DNA from: Mucilaginibacter inviolabilis
GTDB taxonomy: Bacteria; Bacteroidota; Bacteroidia; Sphingobacteriales; Sphingobacteriaceae
Direction of reading: 5' to 3'
Assembly: GCF_011089895.1 (NCBI RefSeq)
Contig: NZ_JAANAT010000004.1
Location: 372,001-436,000, forward strand
DNA length: 64,000 nucleotides
Both the position numbers and the translations under genes were made by a program. Of this stretch, positions 34,968 to 42,522 are shown in pieces. The notes under the pieces were generated by a model. That model made no database searches. It was not told where the DNA came from and saw only the letters and a list, made by a program, of their open reading frames with translations. Position 1 is the stretch's first letter. Every line of letters begins with the position of its first letter.

Positions 34968-35109
34968 ACTTTTTAAACCATAAATTTTAACACTTTTCTG
35001 TTCAAAAACAGGGTAAAAAAGCATCACTTTTGGTCATTTTAACAAAGTTTTAACGCCATTTTAACACTTTTTAACAAATTTTTGATGGGTTTTGAAAGGT
35101 TTAAAAAGT
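34968..35109 (+). repeat. 142-bp dispersed element, copy B
   Basis: Starts ACTTTTTAAACC (34968-34979) and ends with its exact complement GGTTTAAAAAGT (35098-35109). The length equals copy A to the base. TTTTAAC occurs three times at 11-base spacing from about 35037, continuing as TTTAAC, within which the 26-bp core identical in all three copies is at 35057-35082. No open frame runs through it. It lies in the 490-base gap between polX and sppA, both on the minus strand. The left part of that gap (34860-34945) has a weak word-repeat palindrome on TTCATTGGCTCATT. Confidence 0.85.
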
Positions 35110-35172
35110 ATTGAAATATTGATAATTAATTTAAAAGCAGTCTGTTTTTATCTCTTTTTTCCACTTAGCAAA

Positions 35173-35208
35173 ACAGCCCGGTTTTCTCAAAAAAGAAAAC
35201 CGAGCTGT
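35173..35208. terminator. Hairpin ACAGC..GCTGT, terminator-like, paired with repeat copy B
   Basis: ACAGCCCGGTTTTCT and AGAAAACCGAGCTGT flank a CAAAAA loop: 15 paired positions with one C-A mismatch. It lies 64 bases after copy B, as the hairpin at 9089-9123 lies about 73 bases from copy A in the same relative orientation. On the minus strand it is downstream of sppA, so it may act as its terminator. Confidence 0.72.
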
Positions 35209-35312
35209 CGTGTATTTAAAAATACGAAATATTAAGGAGGACACCTATTACACCTAAGAATAAAAAAAGCTGCCCATACAAGCAGCTTTAATCAAAATAT
35301 AAACTGAAAACT

Positions 35313-37082
35313 TTATTTAATTTCTATACTGTAAGGCATGCGGGCTTGTGGGGTTCGCATCATTTGGGTAACGCTTTTAATTTGCTCGTAAACTTTGTAA
35401 TTATCACCCAGTTCCGATTGTAATATCCGGCAGCGCGCCTCTGCGGTTACATCACCGCTGAGTTGGTTAAAGAAGCTTTTTTGCTCGGGATAGGCTACCA
35501 GGTTGTAGTTTTTAATATTGGCCTTTTTAGCGGCAGAGGCTATGGCATCGTTAATATTGCCCAGGCGGTCAACCAGTCCGTTTTTTAAAGCTTGTTCGCC
35601 TGTCCAAACACGGCCTTGGCCAATGCTGTTAATGTAGGCCTGGGTTTTGTGGCGACCCTCGGCAACGGCTTTGGTAAAGTCGTCATAGCCCCGGTTTACG
35701 TTATTTTGAAGTATTAGTTTTTCTTCGGGAGTTAATGGGCGACTAATATCACCCAGATCAGCATATTTCCCGGTTTTTACGCCATCAAAGGTAACGCCCA
35801 GTTTATCGTTAAAAAGCTTTTGCATGTTAGGCAAAATGGCAAAAATACCTATTGAACCGGTGATGGTATTGGGTTGAGCGATGATAGAATCGGCAGCACA
35901 TGAAATATAATAGCCTCCGGATGCCGCTAAATCGCCCATCGAAACGATGATAGGTTTTACTTTTTTGGTTAGCATAACCTCACGCCAGATCACGTCTGAA
36001 GCCAGCGAACTTCCGCCGGGAGAGTTTACACGAAGTACCACCGCTTTTACTTTATTATCGAGCCTTACTTTACGCAGGGCTTTTGATATTCTTTCTGATC
36101 CGATGGTATTGTCATCGCCTTCACCACCAGAAATTTCGCCCGAGGCATAAACAACGGCTATACGATTTTTTGACGATGAATCATCTTTGTTATCACCATC
36201 AGCATTGCTCTTGGTATAATCGGCAAGTTCAACACTGTTCAGGTCGTTTTTACTTGGGGTTCCTGTGCGTGTTTTTAAATCATCCAGTATTTCATCTTTA
36301 TATTTTAAGCCGTCAATCAGCTTTAACTTAACAGCATCTTCGGGTTGTTGTACCCGGCCATCATTGGCATAATTAAATAAAGAATCTTTGTTGATACCCC
36401 GGCTTTTACTGATACCTGTTAAAAAATGATCATATAACGACCCCAGGTAGGAGGTAACCTGTAAACGGTTGGCATCGCTCATTTTGGTAAGAAACAAGGG
36501 TTCAACAGCGCTTTTGAAAGTACCCACTTTAATGATCTGCACTTCGATACCTAATTTATCAAGCGCTCCCTTTAAAAAAGTAACCTGTGAATTAAAACCC
36601 TTAAGCTCAAAGATGCCTTTAGGGTTCATATAAACTTTATCGGCAACTGATGCCAGGTAATAAAATCCCTGGGTATATATTTCTGAATATGCTACGATGA
36701 ACTTCCCTGATTTTTTAAAATCGATTAAGGCATTGCGGATCTCTTCGGTAGTAGCCTGGCCTGATACCATGTAGCTCTCATCCAGATATATGCCTTTGAT
36801 GTTATTATCGGTTTTTGCCTTTTTTATGTTGGCCAGTATATCATTTAGCCCGGTTGATTTATCTTTATCCAATCCTAAAATTCCTAAGCCAGCCAGTGGA
36901 TTATTGGGTGTGCGTTCGGTAATAGGATTTGTAAAAGCTATGTGCAATACTGAATTGGGCTCAACTTCAATTGTTTTATCGCCACTGGCCGAAATTATCC
37001 CTATCACAACTAAAACCAAAACAACGGTGATTAAAACTACACCAACAATGGTGGCCAGAACGAATTTGAAGAATTGTTTCAT
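35313..37082 (-). CDS. sppA: Signal peptide peptidase SppA, long form
   Basis: A 589-residue, two-repeat (67K) SppA with an N-terminal membrane anchor (about 5-28). The C-terminal repeat holds the nucleophile region 'MGDLAASGGYYISCAADSIIAQPNTITGSIG', and the N-terminal repeat provides the general-base lysine region ('VGTFKSAVEPLF'). It degrades leftover signal peptides in the membrane. Transcribed divergently from folK; a -7 box is seen at 37109-37116. Confidence 0.95.
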   Translation of the reverse strand: MKQFFKFVLATIVGVVLITVVLVLVVIGIISASGDKTIEVEPNSVLHIAFTNPITERTPNNPLAGLGILGLDKDKSTGLNDILANIKKAKTDNNIKGIYLDESYMVSGQATTEEIRNALIDFKKSGKFIVAYSEIYTQGFYYLASVADKVYMNPKGIFELKGFNSQVTFLKGALDKLGIEVQIIKVGTFKSAVEPLFLTKMSDANRLQVTSYLGSLYDHFLTGISKSRGINKDSLFNYANDGRVQQPEDAVKLKLIDGLKYKDEILDDLKTRTGTPSKNDLNSVELADYTKSNADGDNKDDSSSKNRIAVVYASGEISGGEGDDNTIGSERISKALRKVRLDNKVKAVVLRVNSPGGSSLASDVIWREVMLTKKVKPIIVSMGDLAASGGYYISCAADSIIAQPNTITGSIGIFAILPNMQKLFNDKLGVTFDGVKTGKYADLGDISRPLTPEEKLILQNNVNRGYDDFTKAVAEGRHKTQAYINSIGQGRVWTGEQALKNGLVDRLGNINDAIASAAKKANIKNYNLVAYPEQKSFFNQLSGDVTAEARCRILQSELGDNYKVYEQIKSVTQMMRTPQARMPYSIEIK

Positions 37083-37108
37083 TAATGTTATAAATCTTTT
37101 TATCTATG

Positions 37109-37116
37109 CAAACTTA
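37109..37116 (-). promoter_or_regulatory. -7 promoter box of sppA
   Basis: TAAGTTTG on the minus strand (CAAACTTA on the plus strand) fits TAnnTTTG and lies 26 bases before the sppA ATG. Confidence 0.45.
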
Positions 37117-37168
37117 GTAATTAGGTACCGATAATGGTAAGAGCCGTTTCTATAATATTTGTTACAAC

Positions 37169-37648
37169 ATGAATGACATTTTTTTGCTTTTAGGCAGTAA
37201 CCTTGGCGATAGGAAATTGTTTCTGAAACAGGCAATTGACTATATTGAAGCTGATATTGCCCCTGTTGTACAGCTATCATCGGTATTTGAAACTCAATCA
37301 TGGGGAAAAACCGATGCTCCCGATTACCTGAACCAGGTAGTACACCTGCATACCTTGTTACCGGCAAGGGTATTATTGGAGAAAATACTGGCCATAGAAA
37401 TTTTGCTGGGGCGTGAGCGTAAAGAAAAGTGGGGTTCGCGCACTATTGACATTGATATTTTGTTTTACGGCGATGAATTTATTGAGGAACCAGACTTGAA
37501 AGTTCCCCACCCCGAGCTCCATAAACGAAGGTTTACGTTGGAGCCTTTGGCCGAAATAGCAGCTGCTTTTGTTCATCCAGTGCTACATAAGAATATTTTG
37601 CAGCTTAAAAATGAACTTACAGACAACTTGATTGTAAAAAAAGTATAA
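37169..37648 (+). CDS. folK: 2-amino-4-hydroxy-6-hydroxymethyldihydropteridine diphosphokinase
   Basis: A 159-residue HPPK of normal length. It opens 'MNDIFLLLGSNLGDR' and carries 'SSVFETQSWG', 'FLNQV'-type 'YLNQVVHLHT', 'ERKEKWGSRTIDIDILFYGD' (the magnesium-binding DxD) and 'VPHPELHKRRFTLEPLAEI'. It transfers pyrophosphate from ATP to the pterin in folate synthesis. It pairs as a divergent neighbour with sppA and may be cotranscribed with the Hpt gene 111 bp downstream. Confidence 0.97.
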   Translation: MNDIFLLLGSNLGDRKLFLKQAIDYIEADIAPVVQLSSVFETQSWGKTDAPDYLNQVVHLHTLLPARVLLEKILAIEILLGRERKEKWGSRTIDIDILFYGDEFIEEPDLKVPHPELHKRRFTLEPLAEIAAAFVHPVLHKNILQLKNELTDNLIVKKV

Positions 37649-37655
37649 ATTAGTT

Positions 37656-37734
37656 GAGTGGTTGATAAGTGAATGGTTGATGGAGTGAATAGTTAGTCAA
37701 ACCTGGTATAACTAATTTAATTAATCAACCACTC
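37656..37734. repeat. Intergenic word-repeat hairpin
   Basis: GAGTGGTTGAT at 37656-37666 is perfectly complementary to ATCAACCACTC at 37724-37734; the word TGGTTGAT recurs at 37674. It lies between folK and the Hpt gene. Confidence 0.72.
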
Positions 37735-37759
37735 ACTTAATCAACAGAATCAACTTTTA

Positions 37760-38143
37760 ATGAATATGGCCGATATTTCACCGGATCAGGATCTTGATCT
37801 TTCTTTTTTATACGAAATTGCCGATGGCAGTACGGAATTTATTGTGGAATCGATAGCTATGTTTCTGCAGCAAACCCCAGAATTGCTTGGCGATATTGAC
37901 AGTGCCCTTGCCAGTAAAAACTGGGCCGCAGCCGGACAAGCCGCGCATAAATTAAAACCCAATCTGGGATTTTTTGGCATGCCCATAAGCCAGGAAATTA
38001 TACAAGAAGTGGAAATAGCCTGCAAGGATGGGGTAGCGGATGTTGAAGAGATTATGAAGAAATTTAACCAGGTAAAAACATTGGTAAACGCAAACCTGAT
38101 TACCCTCCAACAAATAAAAGCCGAGAAAGAAGGGGAGCTTTGA
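37760..38143 (+). CDS. Orphan histidine phosphotransfer (Hpt) domain protein
   Basis: A 127-residue single Hpt domain. The phospho-accepting histidine is in 'AAGQAAHKLKPNLGFFGM' (residue about 62), with the helical 'EFIVESIAMFLQQTPELLGDIDSAL' before it, as in four-helix Hpt modules. It would relay phosphate between a hybrid sensor kinase and a response regulator. No kinase or regulator gene is adjacent, so its partners lie elsewhere. Confidence 0.88.
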   Translation: MNMADISPDQDLDLSFLYEIADGSTEFIVESIAMFLQQTPELLGDIDSALASKNWAAAGQAAHKLKPNLGFFGMPISQEIIQEVEIACKDGVADVEEIMKKFNQVKTLVNANLITLQQIKAEKEGEL

Positions 38144-38154
38144 AGGGAGGCGAA

Positions 38155-38322
38155 AGGTAAAGGGTGAAGGGCAAAAGGTTATTTGAATGCTTAATAGCAA
38201 GCTAAAAAGATAAAGGTGAAGGGTAAAAGGTCTATTTTAAAGATATCGAATTCAAAATAAAAAGTTAGTTAGTCGGCCTAGTGCAGATCAAAAAACCTTT
38301 AGCCTTTTACCTTTCAGCTTTA
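38155..38322. repeat. Degenerate intergenic word repeat
   Basis: Variants of AAAGGTGAAGGGTAAAAGGT (38155-38180, 38212-38231) face CCTTTAGCCTTTTACCTTT at 38297-38315. Pairing is imperfect. It fills the gap between the convergent Hpt and purS genes. Confidence 0.55.
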
Positions 38323-38331
38323 ACCTAATAA

Positions 38332-38586
38332 TTATACTGCTTGTACAGTAAAAGTATAGCTTTCCATGATGAGGTTAGCTAATAGATTTTTGCAGGCCTG
38401 ATCTACTTTAGCGTGTGCGGTTTCGGCGCTGTCGGCTTCTATTTCAAGCGTAATGTGTTTGCCAATGCGAACGTTTTGTATTTCGGCTAAACCAAGGTTT
38501 TTCATGCTTCCGGTTACTGCTTTTCCTTGAGGATCAAGTATTTCTTTTTTGGGCATTACGTCTATTTCAGCCTGGAACTTTGTCAT
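38332..38586 (-). CDS. purS: Phosphoribosylformylglycinamidine synthase subunit PurS
   Basis: 84 residues, the usual PurS size: 'FQAEIDVMPKKEILDPQGKAV', 'NLGLAEIQNVRIGKHITLEIEAD' and 'CKNLLANLIMESYTFTV' are characteristic. PurS bridges PurQ and PurL in the fourth step of purine synthesis. purQ and purL are not nearby. Its start lies inside the 3' end of pssA (20-base overlap), so translation is probably coupled to that gene. Confidence 0.93.
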   Translation of the reverse strand: MTKFQAEIDVMPKKEILDPQGKAVTGSMKNLGLAEIQNVRIGKHITLEIEADSAETAHAKVDQACKNLLANLIMESYTFTVQAV

Positions 38587-39289
38587 TTGTGAATTTTAAT
38601 TGAATTAAAGATAAAGTGATGTATATAAATATCACCACCGGAACTGCCACAAATTTAAAAAATAGAATCAGTATTGCCGAAAACAAGAGCAGTAAATAGC
38701 GGAAAATGTTTTTATTAAAGTCGCGATTCTTGAATTTAAGGGACATCAGCGGTATTTCTGATACCAGCAGCACACACATCACCACTACTAAACCAGTGAG
38801 TACATAGGGGTTTAAGATATAGGTATCTAAGCCCTCATATTGCTGCATAATTAAAGGTAATGATGCGATAAGAATAGCATTGGCGGGTGTAGGCAAGCCG
38901 ATAAAACTATCAGACTGGCGGGTATCATTGTTAAACTTGGCCAGTCTTAAAGCTGAAAATACCGGGATGAGGAAGGCCACAAAATTTAAGAAGTGACCGA
39001 TATTGTCAATCTGATGTGATTTTAAAAACAGCTCGTAAATGATGACCGAGGGCAACACGCCGAAACTAACCATATCTGCAAGCGAATCCAGATCTTTACC
39101 TATAAAAGAATATGAATTGAGTACTCTGGAGGCTAATCCGTCGAAAAAGTCAAATATGGATGAAAGAAAGATGGCGTAGGCAGCTATGATCAAGTTGTCC
39201 TGAAAAGCAAATACTATTCCTATACAGCCGCTAAACAGGTTGGCACAGGTAATGGCATTGGGTAGATGTTTCTTAACGCGCTTCTTCAT
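38567..39289 (-). CDS. pssA: CDP-diacylglycerol-serine O-phosphatidyltransferase
   Basis: A 240-residue membrane enzyme with about eight helices. The CDP-alcohol phosphotransferase motif is seen as 'SIFDFFDGLASRVLNSYSFIGKDLDSLADMVSFG' (D-G-x2-A-R-x8-G-x3-D-x3-D). It makes phosphatidylserine, the precursor of phosphatidylethanolamine. A decarboxylase gene is not adjacent. Overlaps purS by 20 bases. Confidence 0.95.
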   Translation of the reverse strand: MKKRVKKHLPNAITCANLFSGCIGIVFAFQDNLIIAAYAIFLSSIFDFFDGLASRVLNSYSFIGKDLDSLADMVSFGVLPSVIIYELFLKSHQIDNIGHFLNFVAFLIPVFSALRLAKFNNDTRQSDSFIGLPTPANAILIASLPLIMQQYEGLDTYILNPYVLTGLVVVMCVLLVSEIPLMSLKFKNRDFNKNIFRYLLLLFSAILILFFKFVAVPVVIFIYITLSLIQLKFTNDKVPG

Positions 39290-39367
39290 TTATCAGGCCA
39301 TGAAGTTATCAGGATTTTATTAAGTATTTATGAAGTTACAGATAAAAATTTATTTAACGATAACCAG

Positions 39368-39462
39368 GTATCAAGTAGTTAGTATCAAGTATCAAGATTT
39401 TTTGAAGATCATTTTCGCTGTTTACGAAAAGGTCTTGATACTTGATACTAGCTACTCGATAC
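39368..39462. repeat. Intergenic hairpin with 30-bp arms made of a repeated word
   Basis: Arm 39368-39397 is complementary to 39433-39462 at 28 of 30 positions; the innermost 17 bp (AGTATCAAGTATCAAGA) are perfect. The word AGTATCA occurs repeatedly in the arm. It lies between rho and pssA, downstream of rho. Confidence 0.9.
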
Positions 39463-39496
39463 TCATTTTATCAATAACTTCATAAATACTAAAATA

Positions 39497-41128
39497 TTAC
39501 GAATTCATTGAAATCAAAAATTCTTCGTTGGTTTTTGTGCCTTTTATCTGGGCTTGTAAAAACTCCATTGATTCTTGCGAATTCATATCGGCAAGGTGGT
39601 TACGTAGTATCCAGATGCGTTGCAGGGTTTCGCGGTCAAGCAGTAAATCGTCGCGACGGGTACTTGATGCAGTGATATCAATAGCAGGGAATATACGTTT
39701 GTTGGAAAGTTTACGATCCAGTTGTAACTCCATGTTACCTGTACCTTTAAACTCTTCAAAAATAACCTCATCCATTTTGGATCCGGTTTCGGTAAGGGCT
39801 GTAGCAATAATGGTTAATGAACCGCCATCCTCAATGTTACGGGCGGCACCAAAAAAGCGTTTTGGTTTGTGCAAGGCGTTAGCATCAACACCACCTGATA
39901 ATATTTTACCGGATGCCGGAGCAACGGTGTTATAAGCACGGGCCAAACGGGTGATAGAATCCAGCAGGATTACTACATCATGACCGCACTCTACCATGCG
40001 TTTTGCTTTTTCCAAAACGATGTTGGCAATTTTTACGTGACGCTCTGCAGGCTCATCAAAGGTTGATGATACTACTTCGGCACGTACGCTGCGGGCCATA
40101 TCGGTAACCTCTTCCGGGCGCTCATCAATCAGTAATATGATCAGGTAAACTTCCGGGTGATTTTTGGCTATAGCATTGGCCACGTCTTTTAACAACATGG
40201 TTTTACCTGTTTTGGGCTGGGCCACAATTAAACCACGCTGACCTTTACCAATTGGTGAAAACAGGTCCATGATACGGGTTGAATAATTACCCGGATCGGT
40301 AAACAGGCTCAGTTTTTCTGATGGGAAAAGCGGTGTAAGGTGATCAAATGGTACACGGTCACGCACTTCGGCCGGGATACGACCATTAATAGCTTCTACA
40401 CGTACCAGCGGAAAATATTTTTCGCCCTCTTTTGGCGGACGGATGCTACCACGAACGGTATCACCGGTTTTAAGACCAAACAATTTTATTTGTGATTGCG
40501 ATACATAAATATCGTCGGGCGAGGTAAGGTAGTTATAATCTGAAGAGCGTAAAAAGCCATAACCATCGGGCATAATCTCCAGCACACCTTCATTAACAAT
40601 TACATTATCAAAATCAAGGTTAATGGCAGGTTCCTGGTTTTTTTGCTGGGTTTGATTGCCATTACCATTGGCATTGGCGCGCCTGTCAAATTTTTGCGGA
40701 CGACCCTCGGTTGCTGGTTCTTCGCTTCTTACGGCAGTTTCACCTTGTTGAACCGCAGGGGTTTCATCGGTAACTGCTACCGCAGGTATTTCGTTTTCGG
40801 TTTCTTCAGTTGGTTCTTCGTCCTGTATATCAAACAGGTTGGTATCATCTAAAGGTACTTCAACGCGTGGTTGTGTTTTGGGTTTTAATACACGGGTTCT
40901 TTTGCGTGCTTTGTCTCCTGCTTCGGCCACCGGGGCGTTGGTAGGAGTATAGTTTGACTCAACAATGTTTTGTTGGGCGCGGGCAGCCTCAATAAGCTGT
41001 TGTTGTTCAATGATGCGGGATATTAGCTGCGGCTTTCTGAGTTCGTCGGCCTCGGCAATACCTAAATTTTTTGCAATTTCGCGCAACTCAGAAACGAGTT
41101 TGTCGTTCAATTCTATTTTATCAGACAT
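39497..41128 (-). CDS. rho: Transcription termination factor Rho
   Basis: 543 residues, longer than the E. coli protein because of a low-complexity, acid- and Q/N-rich insertion (about 50-165) between the N-terminal helical domain ('KLVSELREIAKNLGIAEADELRKPQLISRI') and the RNA-binding OB fold ('GVLEIMPDGYGFLRSSDYNYL'). The ATPase core has Walker A 'VAQPKTGKTMLLKDVA', 'ILLIDERPEEVTDM' and the Q/R loops 'LSGGVDANALHKPKRFFGAARN'. It is an RNA-driven helicase ending untranslated transcripts. Such insertions are common in Bacteroidota. Confidence 0.97.
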   Translation of the reverse strand: MSDKIELNDKLVSELREIAKNLGIAEADELRKPQLISRIIEQQQLIEAARAQQNIVESNYTPTNAPVAEAGDKARKRTRVLKPKTQPRVEVPLDDTNLFDIQDEEPTEETENEIPAVAVTDETPAVQQGETAVRSEEPATEGRPQKFDRRANANGNGNQTQQKNQEPAINLDFDNVIVNEGVLEIMPDGYGFLRSSDYNYLTSPDDIYVSQSQIKLFGLKTGDTVRGSIRPPKEGEKYFPLVRVEAINGRIPAEVRDRVPFDHLTPLFPSEKLSLFTDPGNYSTRIMDLFSPIGKGQRGLIVAQPKTGKTMLLKDVANAIAKNHPEVYLIILLIDERPEEVTDMARSVRAEVVSSTFDEPAERHVKIANIVLEKAKRMVECGHDVVILLDSITRLARAYNTVAPASGKILSGGVDANALHKPKRFFGAARNIEDGGSLTIIATALTETGSKMDEVIFEEFKGTGNMELQLDRKLSNKRIFPAIDITASSTRRDDLLLDRETLQRIWILRNHLADMNSQESMEFLQAQIKGTKTNEEFLISMNS

Positions 41129-41467
41129 GATATGAATTATAGTTCAATGGGATTTTTAATGTTGTAATTTGTTTTCTTGACGGTAATAAAGCCCCATGTG
41201 AATTTTGGTGGTTAAACATGAAGAATTATTAAAAGAAATTGATCTTGAAACTTTGTATAAGTAAACATCCAAATCCAGGTAAATATTATTGTAATAAATA
41301 ACGTGGGGTTTTAAATTGTTTCTTTAGTGCAAGAAAAATTCAAAGGAAAACGCTGCAATTGTAATCAAATAATTTATAATTTCAAATTAATTAAATAAAT
41401 ATCTCATAATTGATCGCATATAAGCTAATTTTTTAGTTTTTTTGACATTCAAAATATTTAAGCATTA
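41129..41467. other. Divergent rho-pyrF intergenic region
   Basis: 339 AT-rich bases between the divergent start codons of rho and pyrF. It must hold both promoters and a long rho leader. I see no hairpin, riboswitch motif or clear TAnnTTTG box that would decide either start site. Confidence 0.5.
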
Positions 41468-42301
41468 ATGATTTCACGCGCCAGGCTAATTGAACAGATC
41501 AAACAGAAAAAATCATTTTTATGTGTTGGTTTAGATACTGATATTAATAAAATCCCCGAATTTTTAAAAGATTACCCCGATCCGATACTCGAATTTAATA
41601 AAAGGATCATTGATGCCACTAAAGATCTTTGTATATCCTATAAACCCAACGCTGCATTTTATGAGGCCTATGGGATAAAAGGTTTGCAAAGTCTTATTGA
41701 TACCTGGAAATATTTACCTACTGATACCTTAAATATAATAGATGCCAAAAGAGGCGATATAGGTAATACTTCTGATAAATATGCGCAGGCTTTTTTTGAC
41801 GAAAAAGCATCGGGTATGAGCTTTGACGCCATTACTATTACCCCTTATATGGGTAACGACAGCGTGACCCCGTACCTGGCTTATGAGGATAAGTGGATTA
41901 TTTTACTGGCCCTTACCTCCTCAGTAGGCAGTAAAGACTTTCAATACCTGCAAACAGACAATGGGTATTTGTACGAAACTGTGATACAAAAGGCCAATAC
42001 CTGGGCTGGTGCCGACAGGATCATGTATGTGGTAGGTGCCACCAAAAGCACCGAATTTACCAACATCCGTAAATACGCCCCGGATAACTTTTTATTGGTT
42101 CCCGGTGTTGGTGCACAGGGTGGAAGTTTGGAAGAGGTGTGCCGGTATGGTATCACCAAAGACTGCGGCCTTATTGTGAATGCATCGCGCTCTATTATCT
42201 ATGCCAGCAATGGAAAAGACTTTGCCGATGCTGCCCGCGCCGAAGCACAACGCATGCAACAACAAATGCAGGTGGAGTTGGAAAAGGCTGGAGTGATATA
42301 A
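41468..42301 (+). CDS. pyrF: Orotidine 5'-phosphate decarboxylase, type 2
   Basis: 277 residues, the longer type 2 form. It has 'FLCVGLDTDINKIPEFL', 'NIIDAKRGDIGNTSDKYAQAFF' (the catalytic DAKRGDI), and the phosphate-binding 'LLVPGVGAQGGSLEEV'. It decarboxylates OMP to UMP, the last step of pyrimidine synthesis. It is a monocistronic gene followed by an inverted repeat. Confidence 0.97.
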   Translation: MISRARLIEQIKQKKSFLCVGLDTDINKIPEFLKDYPDPILEFNKRIIDATKDLCISYKPNAAFYEAYGIKGLQSLIDTWKYLPTDTLNIIDAKRGDIGNTSDKYAQAFFDEKASGMSFDAITITPYMGNDSVTPYLAYEDKWIILLALTSSVGSKDFQYLQTDNGYLYETVIQKANTWAGADRIMYVVGATKSTEFTNIRKYAPDNFLLVPGVGAQGGSLEEVCRYGITKDCGLIVNASRSIIYASNGKDFADAARAEAQRMQQQMQVELEKAGVI

Positions 42302-42303
42302 GG

Positions 42304-42415
42304 TTGTCTGAACTCGAATTTGTTGAATTTTTGAATTGCTGGAATTTTTTACCGTTTATTCTATATGTATTCAAATTCTGTTAATTCAAAAATTCGATAA
42401 ATTCCGGTTCAGACA
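42304..42415. repeat. Intergenic hairpin after pyrF
   Basis: GTCTGAAC..GAATTT..GAATTTTTGAATT at 42305-42337 pairs with AATTCAAAAATTC..AAATTC..GTTCAGAC at 42383-42415 with few mismatches. GGTTCAGACAA occurs again at 42464, suggesting a third part-copy. Confidence 0.82.
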
Positions 42416-42522
42416 AATTAGGCTTAGTCAAAATCGTGTAAATCCTTTGATTGTACGAATCATGGTTCAGACAAAGTTTGCAGCATAATTGCTAAATTAC
42501 ATCACTATTTACCTTATACTGC

